Assembly (NCBI GenBank): GCA_902463235.1
Contig: CABQER010000009.1
Span: 1 to 29,086 of the forward strand
Direction of reading: 5' to 3'
Length of the DNA: 29,086 nucleotides
Origin: an uncultured Faecalibacterium sp.
GTDB taxonomy: Bacteria > Bacillota > Clostridia > Oscillospirales > Ruminococcaceae
Positions 25,049-29,086 of this stretch are shown piece after piece; within the stretch, counting starts at the first letter, position 1; each line of letters opens with the position of its first letter. Position numbers and translations under genes: made by a program. Below the pieces are notes generated by a model. The model ran no database searches, was not told where the DNA came from, and saw only the letters and a list, made by a program, of their open reading frames with translations.

Positions 25049-25960
25049 ATGAGCGATTATAGCAGAACGATCCAGGACGAGCTGCAGCAGTATCAGGAGT
25101 ATACGGTGCGCATGTCCAATATTTGCGATGACATCGTGGCAGCCCGCAAGGCAAATGCCGAAAAGGCGCTCAAGCACAAAAAGCTGATCGGCAGAATAAA
25201 AACTTTGGCGGCGATAGTCGTTGTAGTTGTGGCGCTGAGTGCGGGCTGGTTCTATCTGGACAACAGGTTCGAGGAACTGACCGTGCAGGCAGAAGCTGCC
25301 ATGAACCGGGGCGATTACGCAGCCGCATACCATGTGTATGATAACGAAAAGTTTACAGCGACCATGTGGGGCCGGCACCAGATTACATACCAGAAGGCCA
25401 AGGAAGGCTACACGGTGCAGGACACCCTTGAGCAGGCGCAGGACCTTGCCGCCGCCGGGGATTGGAAGGCTGCGCTTCAGGCGCTGGACAGTGGTCTGGA
25501 CAGCTGCCCCGACAGCGACGATCTGAAAAACTACGCAGAAGAAGTGATCGGCGCAGCGCTGGATCAGATCGATGTGTCGACACTGGGCGGAGTAGAAGGC
25601 GTTCTGAATTACATTCAGGAACTGCGCACCGCCTATGACCACTCCAGCGATGCATTGACCAATGCCCAGAACCTGTGGGAGAACACGCCCTATGGCACAA
25701 CGGAAAATGCGTTCGACGGTCTGGATTACCAGCCAGACACCATACTTTCCAGCGATGAATGGCGAGCAGCCACTGTGGCAACGCAGAAAACGGGTCTGTT
25801 CCTGCGTACTGGCCCGGGTCAGGACTACAATAAGATCCTGACTATCCCGAAGGGGGATACGGTCTATGAGGTTGCCTACAGCGACGGCGTGTATCCGTGG
25901 GTGTGCGTGGTGTACAATGAAACGTATGGATGGGTCAGCTCGGATTACCTGAGCTTTTGA
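25049..25960 (+). CDS. Membrane-anchored protein with C-terminal bacterial SH3 domain
   Basis: 303 residues; the start follows AAGGAGGAATT. Residues ~1-50 are charged and cytoplasmic, ~51-70 form one hydrophobic helix (LAAIVVVVVALSAGWFYL), and the rest should lie outside the membrane. Residues ~75-190 contain TPR-like helical pairs (AAMNRGDYAAAYHVYDNEK). The last ~65 residues are a bacterial SH3 domain (GLFLRTGPGQDYNKILTIPKG ... GWVSSDYL, quoted in parts), a fold that often binds peptidoglycan or wall peptides. Right after a nuclease toxin it could be a wall-docking part of the export path; a membrane-bound immunity role is less likely. Confidence 0.88.
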   Translation: MSDYSRTIQDELQQYQEYTVRMSNICDDIVAARKANAEKALKHKKLIGRIKTLAAIVVVVVALSAGWFYLDNRFEELTVQAEAAMNRGDYAAAYHVYDNEKFTATMWGRHQITYQKAKEGYTVQDTLEQAQDLAAAGDWKAALQALDSGLDSCPDSDDLKNYAEEVIGAALDQIDVSTLGGVEGVLNYIQELRTAYDHSSDALTNAQNLWENTPYGTTENAFDGLDYQPDTILSSDEWRAATVATQKTGLFLRTGPGQDYNKILTIPKGDTVYEVAYSDGVYPWVCVVYNETYGWVSSDYLSF

Positions 25961-25990
25961 CCCGTGAACGGATAAGATGGGAATAAGGCT

Positions 25991-27022
25991 ATGAGAGAGA
26001 AAAAAGTTTACAAGAAAACCTACCGGACGCGGAACCGCCATGCCCGGCGGCGCAGAAGAAGTCCGATGCCGTGGGTGCTTCTGCTTCTGCTGCTGGTGAC
26101 GGCGGCTGCAGTTTTCTGGCTGCATGGCAGAAAGAACAAGGCCGAGGCCGCTCCGGCCAGCACGGAGGCTGCGAGCAGCTCTCCGGAGCTCAGTGAGAGC
26201 GAGCTGTATTACCAACAGGTGCAGCAGACCGCAGCGCTGAATGCCACCAACACGGCTCCCAGCGTAAAGGACCCGGCACAATGGCAGGCTAACGCACAGG
26301 CGCTGATGGCACGGCTGCAGGCAGAAGAGAACCTGACCAAGAAGGGCTTTACCATCCAGCAGAAGGAGGGCTTCCCTTATCTGCTGGCGGTGAACCGTGC
26401 GGCTTCCACCGTTACGGTCTATGCGGCCAATGAGGCCGGACAGTACGTAGTGCCTTATATGGCCATGGTATGCAGCGGCGGCACAGACACTCCGCTGGGC
26501 TATTTCTCCACGCCGGTCAATTACCACTGGCGGCTGCTTTCCGGCCCGTGCTACGGCCAGTACGCCACCCGTATCTGGAGCTCTTACCTGTTCCACAGCG
26601 TGCCCTACTACACCCAACACAAGGACGATTTGGAGTACGACGAGTACAACAAGCTGGGTTCGCTGGCCTCGCTGGGCTGCATCCGGCTGGAAGCGGTGGA
26701 CGTGAAGTGGATCTACGACAACTGCCCCATCGGTACGCCGGTGGTTATCTACGATGACGCAGCGGACCCCGGCCCCATGGGCAAGCCGGGCACGATTTAC
26801 ATCGACCCGGAGGACGAAGCTCTGCGCGGATGGGATCCCACCGATCCGGATCCGCTGAATCCGTGGGATGACAAGTACCTGACTGGCACCGCCATCCGCA
26901 GCGAAGCGGCGTGGGAAGAGTATAACGCAGCGCAGAAAGATGGTCGCTGGACCGGAAGCCTGAACCCGGCAGACCTGCGCGGAGAAAGCCACGATTCCAA
27001 GATCGAAGGGACTCGTGGATAA
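25991..27022 (+). CDS. Membrane-anchored L,D-transpeptidase (YkuD family)
   Basis: 343 residues. The N-terminal ~30 residues are strongly basic, followed by one hydrophobic helix (WVLLLLLLVTAAAVFWL), so it is a type II membrane protein with the catalytic part outside. The YkuD domain spans roughly residues 125-260: an N-terminal LAVNRAASTVTVYA strand, FHSVPYY with the conserved His, and SLGCIRL with nucleophile Cys230 and Arg232. These enzymes make 3-3 peptidoglycan cross-links or attach proteins to the wall. No wall-binding repeat is present; the SH3 protein upstream may supply that. It is the last gene of the array, followed by a strong terminator. Confidence 0.92.
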   Translation: MREKKVYKKTYRTRNRHARRRRRSPMPWVLLLLLLVTAAAVFWLHGRKNKAEAAPASTEAASSSPELSESELYYQQVQQTAALNATNTAPSVKDPAQWQANAQALMARLQAEENLTKKGFTIQQKEGFPYLLAVNRAASTVTVYAANEAGQYVVPYMAMVCSGGTDTPLGYFSTPVNYHWRLLSGPCYGQYATRIWSSYLFHSVPYYTQHKDDLEYDEYNKLGSLASLGCIRLEAVDVKWIYDNCPIGTPVVIYDDAADPGPMGKPGTIYIDPEDEALRGWDPTDPDPLNPWDDKYLTGTAIRSEAAWEEYNAAQKDGRWTGSLNPADLRGESHDSKIEGTRG

Positions 27023-27055
27023 AAAGCAGGTTGCAGGATAATATGAAGTAAGCGT

Positions 27056-27107
27056 GCACCGTTCACTTATCTGCATTTTTCAGATGAGTGAGCGGTGCGT
27101 TTTATTT
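27056..27107 (+). terminator. Strong Rho-independent terminator ending the array
   Basis: An 18-bp stem (27056-27073 with 27081-27098) with two mismatches that are G-U pairs in RNA, a 7-base loop and the tail GTTTTATTT. It is the first clear terminator after position 1 on the + strand, which supports a single long transcription unit upstream. Confidence 0.92.
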
Positions 27108-27153
27108 GCAAGGATGTTCTATCGAGTTTTCTAAAATATTTTTTTATTATTTT

Positions 27154-27196
27154 TTGAAATATTAACCTTGCAATTTTCTATAAGTTATAGTATGCA
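27154..27196 (+). promoter_or_regulatory. AT-rich promoter-like stretch with a perfect palindrome
   Basis: The ~110 bases from 27120 are very AT-rich compared with the array. TTGAAA (27154) and TTGCAA (27168) are -35-like and TATAGT (27186) is -10-like, but no pair has ideal spacing. A perfect palindrome, CTATAAGTTATAG (27178-27190), overlaps the -10 region and could be an operator. It would drive the recombinase relic. Confidence 0.4.
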
Positions 27197-27265
27197 CATT
27201 ATACGAAACGTTGCCTTGAAAGAACGCTCCACCGTTCAATGATGTATAAATGGGAGGCACCTGCC

Positions 27266-27850
27266 ATGACCGCCGTGATCTATGCCCGCTATTCTACTGA
27301 CAGCCAGCGCGAAGAATCCATTGAAGGTCAGATCCGGGAATGCACCGCCTATGCGGAGAAGAGCGGCTTCACGGTGGTGAAGCACTACATTGACCGTGCC
27401 ATCTCTGCCAAGACCGATAACCGCCCGCAGTTCCAGCAGATGATCAGGGACAGTGAGCGTGGCATCTTTGACGTCATCATTGTCTGGAAGCTCGACCACT
27501 TTACCCGAAACCGCTATGACAGTGCCCGATACAAGACCCAACTGAAGCGGAACGGCGTGAAACTGGTATCGGCAACGGAAGTCATTTCGGCTGGTCCGGA
27601 GGGTATTATTCTGGAATCGGTGCTGGAGGGCTACGCCGAATATTACTCGGCTGACCTGTCAGAAAAGGTCGTGCGTGGTATGACCGAGAATGCGTTGATA
27701 CGTGGGAAGAGTCTGGAAGAAGCACTGGAGTATGCTGCAGCAGTTGCTTCAATCACCATTACCGGCCATAGTTGCTCCGATGCCATGCCCACCTTGGATC
27801 AGGTAGAAGAGTATATGCAGACCTACGAGTATCAGATGCCGGAGACTTGA
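27266..27850 (+). pseudogene. Truncated serine recombinase (resolvase N-terminal domain only)
   Basis: 194 residues from ATG 27266, preceded by GGGAGG. The N-terminal catalytic domain is easy to recognise: YARYST with the nucleophilic Ser, EESIEGQIREC, KTDNRPQFQQM and VIVWKLDHFTRNRYDSA. Two things point to inactivity. The usual LDRxxR motif reads LDHFTR, so a conserved active-site Arg is His. The protein also stops after TENALI, where large serine recombinases continue with ~300 residues of DNA-binding and zinc-ribbon domains; the ~45 residues that replace them are unrelated. It is a mobile-element remnant, or possibly a small decoy or regulator. It has its own promoter region and terminator, separate from the array. 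Confidence 0.85.
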
Positions 27851-27889
27851 GAACCACCGCAAGAACCATATCAATCCCCCTTTTTTAAC

Positions 27890-27933
27890 ACAGAAGCCGC
27901 GCATTGACAGGACGTGCGGCTTCTGTATTTTTG
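27890..27933 (+). terminator. Rho-independent terminator after the recombinase relic
   Basis: A perfect 11-bp stem, ACAGAAGCCGC (27890-27900) with GCGGCTTCTGT (27916-27926), a 15-base loop, then ATTTTTG. It begins 40 bases after the recombinase stop. Confidence 0.92.
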
Positions 27934-28193
27934 TTTGTTCGGGTACAAAGCGGGGGTGCGGCCACTCAAACTAATGCCGTCAAGCCGGTGGGGGATAGGG
28001 CGATTTTATTTGTCGGGGAGTAAGTGCACGGTTTCTGCACGGATTTTGCACGGTTTCAAAACGTGCAAAGGGTGCTTTTCGCTGCAAAATCCGACAAAGA
28101 GTGCAGAAATTACCGGGTGAAAAATCACGTCGCTTTGATTAAAAATAACGATGACTCGAAATTTCCAGAAATTGAGACGAACCGGCGGCTTGC
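27934..28193. other. Gene-free stretch between terminator and tRNA fragment
   Basis: About 260 bases with no credible gene; the short frames here lack ribosome sites and familiar content. It contains the three 11-bp direct repeats and ends where the tRNA-Lys sequence begins. Its composition is lower in GC than the array. It may be the arm region of an attachment site. Confidence 0.6.
28025..28057 (+). repeat. Three consecutive 11-bp direct repeats (iteron or integrase arm-like)
   Basis: TGCACGG occurs at 28025, 28036 and 28047, an exact 11-base period. The full units are TGCACGGTTTC, TGCACGGATTT and TGCACGGTTTC. An inverted partial unit (ACGTGCAAA, 28061-28069) follows. One turn of DNA per unit would place bound proteins on the same face. 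They lie about 140 bp from the tRNA fragment, the usual setting of tyrosine-integrase arm sites. Confidence 0.8.
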
Positions 28194-28239
28194 TCTCTTA
28201 ATCAGTGGGCCCAGGGTTCGAGTCCCTGGAGGTGCACCA
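28194..28239 (+). pseudogene. 3' half of tRNA-Lys(CUU), likely attachment-site duplicate
   Basis: The sequence fits the 3' half of a tRNA: anticodon loop CTCTTAA (28195-28201, anticodon CTT), 3' anticodon strand TCAGT, five-base variable loop, T arm CAGGG-TTCGAGT-CCCTG (28212-28228), acceptor strand GAGGTGC, discriminator A and encoded CCA (28237-28239). No matching 5' acceptor strand (GCACCTC) or D arm lies upstream, and the bases before the loop do not pair with TCAGT. It cannot be a working tRNA. Integrating elements that use tRNA genes leave exactly this kind of fragment. Confidence 0.85.
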
Positions 28240-28247
28240 CAACAACA

Positions 28248-28290
28248 AAATCCGAACTTTTTTCCGATAGGAGAAGGGTTCGGATTTTTT
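28248..28290 (+). terminator. Rho-independent terminator behind the tRNA fragment
   Basis: A 10-bp stem, AAATCCGAAC (28248-28257) with GTTCGGATTT (28278-28287), and a run of Ts. It starts nine bases after CCA, the normal place for the terminator of a tRNA gene, which suggests that the DNA to the right is the original flank of the tRNA-Lys gene. Confidence 0.85.
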
Positions 28291-28407
28291 GTATTCTTCG
28301 GAAAACAGAATGAATCCCTTGCTTCCATCGAAAAACGTCCTAGACCTTATCATAAGAAAGCACGACAGACCAGTGTAAGAGTGCCGTAAGGCGGGAAGGA
28401 CACAAAC

Positions 28408-28659
28408 ATGAAGTACGATGAAAGAGCCTGCAAATTCAACATGGACACCGGCTGCGTGGAGCTGCTGCTCCGGGATGGGAGAAAAATTTCCATCGACTGC
28501 ACTGGGGTTGAGGATGCGTTGGATGTGACCATGGCACAGAGGTCGGAGTTGGATTATCTCATCTACAATGACCCGCTTGGCTATGCCGATTTGATTCTGA
28601 ATGGCAATCCGAAGGAATATCTGAGGAATGTGGCTGGGAGTCATGGGTTAGAAAATTAA
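28408..28659 (+). CDS. Small DUF6061-like protein
   Basis: 83 residues; GGGAAGGA precedes ATG 28408. The sequence is acidic and soluble, with CVELLLRDGRKISIDC and RSELDYLIYNDPLGYADLIL segments that I associate with the DUF6061 family of small proteins from gut Clostridia. The family's function is unknown. It converges with the small gene on the opposite strand, and their ends overlap by 12 bases. The DUF name is from memory and unverified. Confidence 0.75.
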   Translation: MKYDERACKFNMDTGCVELLLRDGRKISIDCTGVEDALDVTMAQRSELDYLIYNDPLGYADLILNGNPKEYLRNVAGSHGLEN

Positions 28660-28938
28660 AGGCAAAACAAAAACAGGGTGCGCCCCTGAATAGGACACAC
28701 CCTGCCAAAATCCACATACGATAGCGATATGTACAACAGGGCGTTCCCCGTCGGGAACGCTCTGTTTCTCATTGCTGGGGGCATGATGAGCCTGTTCCGC
28801 CTGCCACGCGGCAAACTCGCGTTGGCCTTCCTCGCTGTTCCAGCAGGCAAGAATCGCCGGATAGAATGCCCGTGCCAGACGGTCGATGGCTTCATCGGGA
28901 TAGGGGGAAGTGTTTGTGGACTTTTTCTTTTTGTTCAA
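28648..28938 (-). CDS. Small conserved-type protein with TTG start
   Basis: I place the start at TTG 28938 because AAAGGAG lies seven bases upstream; an ATG at 28971 in the same frame has no comparable site. The 96-residue product begins with a Lys-rich tail, then YPDEAIDRLARAFYPAILACWNSEEGQREFAAW, a pattern (quoted in two parts by length) I have seen in small proteins near mobile elements of Clostridia. The last ~40 residues are encoded by two hairpins, one a terminator, so the annotated C-terminus is doubtful and the conserved part may end near AWQAEQ. Function unknown. Confidence 0.6.
   Translation of the reverse strand: MNKKKKSTNTSPYPDEAIDRLARAFYPAILACWNSEEGQREFAAWQAEQAHHAPSNEKQSVPDGERPVVHIAIVCGFWQGVSYSGAHPVFVLPLIF
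28674..28704 (-). terminator. Terminator hairpin for the minus-strand gene
   Basis: A 12-bp stem with two mismatches that can wobble-pair (CAGGGTGCGCCC at 28674-28685 with GGACACACCCTG at 28693-28704) and a 7-base loop. On the minus strand it is followed by TTTTTGTTTTG. It lies between the convergent genes but inside the open frame of the minus-strand one. Confidence 0.75.
28736..28765. other. 13-bp hairpin inside the minus-strand frame
   Basis: ACAGGGCGTTCCC (28736-28748) pairs with GGGAACGCTCTGT (28753-28765) with a single mismatch and a four-base loop. On the + strand it is followed by TTCTC, too few Ts for a sure terminator. It could be a weak terminator for the + strand gene or a small interspersed palindrome. 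Confidence 0.6.
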
Positions 28939-28971
28939 ACGCACGCTCCTTTGATCGTCCCACCGTGGCAA

Positions 28972-29086
28972 AGCCAGGCGAGAAAATCAAAGTTCCAATT
29001 TTTATGAGGCGCAAGGGCGCGGAAGTTTTCTGCCCTGCACTTGCGGCTGGTGGCTCGTTGATGGCTTACAAGTGCCTGTCGTTATG
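28972..29086. other. Right edge of window, no feature assigned
   Basis: These 115 bases upstream of the minus-strand gene contain a + strand frame reading through to the window end (KPGEKIKVPIFMRRKGAEVF and on), without a start or ribosome site that I trust. It is too short to decide between a partial gene and leader DNA. Confidence 0.3.

Noticed and set aside
1..27022. A standard type VII secretion locus
   Set aside because: The FtsK motor and helical cargo are suggestive, but no WXG100 protein, EssB pseudokinase, YukD or EsaA-like protein is visible, and several genes are foreign to type VII.
24944..27076. A 710-residue open frame on the minus strand
   Set aside because: It is antisense to the SH3 and L,D-transpeptidase genes, whose catalytic and membrane features are unmistakable.
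28025..28069. A CRISPR array
   Set aside because: The units are only 11 bp, adjacent and without spacers; no cas gene is present.
28160..28239. A complete tRNA-Lys gene
   Set aside because: The 5' acceptor strand, D arm and 5' anticodon strand are absent; only the 3' half fits.
28024..28389. A 121-residue gene across the repeats, tRNA fragment and terminator
   Set aside because: It runs through structured non-coding elements, has no ribosome site and shows no protein-like pattern.

Overview
The window looks like a genome segment of a gut Clostridia member of the Oscillospiraceae/Ruminococcaceae type, probably Faecalibacterium-like. That is an inference from the GC-rich coding sequence, strong purine-rich AGGAGG-type ribosome sites, the DUF6273 and DUF6061-like proteins and the style of the serine recombinase; there is no rRNA or complete tRNA to prove it.

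Positions 1-27022 form one co-directional, tightly packed array on the + strand. About 21 genes have overlaps or very short gaps, and I see no internal terminator. It reads as an undescribed secretion or toxin-delivery locus. The core is an FtsK/SpoIIIE-type pump ATPase present twice (a cut copy at the left edge and a full 1175-residue copy), a second pump-type ATPase of the HerA family, a ClpB/ClpV-like AAA+ unfoldase, two Ser/Thr kinases, a zinc-ribbon/FHA phospho-reader, a radical-SAM protein, coiled-coil proteins, small membrane proteins and Sel1 and DUF6273 accessory proteins. The apparent cargo is two polymorphic-toxin-like proteins. They share an N-terminal coiled coil with an acidic Asp/Glu-Gly-Ser insert, but one ends in a papain-fold (toxin glutamine deamidase-like) domain and the other in a DNA/RNA non-specific endonuclease domain. 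A 92-residue gene after the first toxin is a good immunity candidate. The array ends with a membrane-anchored SH3 protein, an L,D-transpeptidase and a strong terminator at about 27056-27107.

The array is a partial tandem duplication: ftsK-accessory genes-kinase-toxin occurs twice. The window's first 803 bases are identical to 19142-19944, and the identity stops abruptly. The left edge therefore sits inside an exact repeat, and the left copy of the ATPase is incomplete.

From 27108 on, the DNA changes character and looks like the edge of a mobile element. It holds an AT-rich promoter-like stretch with a perfect palindrome, a truncated serine recombinase with a changed active-site arginine, three 11-bp direct repeats, and the 3' half of a tRNA-Lys(CUU) followed by a terminator. 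The order suggests the right junction of an element integrated into a tRNA-Lys gene, with the element lying to the left, possibly including the secretion array. The last kilobase carries a small DUF6061-like gene and a convergent small gene with a TTG start.

Working model (inference): the kinases phosphorylate a partner, the FHA protein reads the mark and gates the ATPases, the ClpB-like ring unfolds or recycles components, and the FtsK/HerA motors export coiled-coil-tagged toxins. The wall-acting proteins would help passage through the envelope. The kinase-FHA-ClpV trio parallels the threonine phosphorylation pathway of type VI secretion, while the FtsK motor and helical cargo recall type VII. 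Neither system's hallmark parts (WXG100, EssB, tube and sheath) are visible here.
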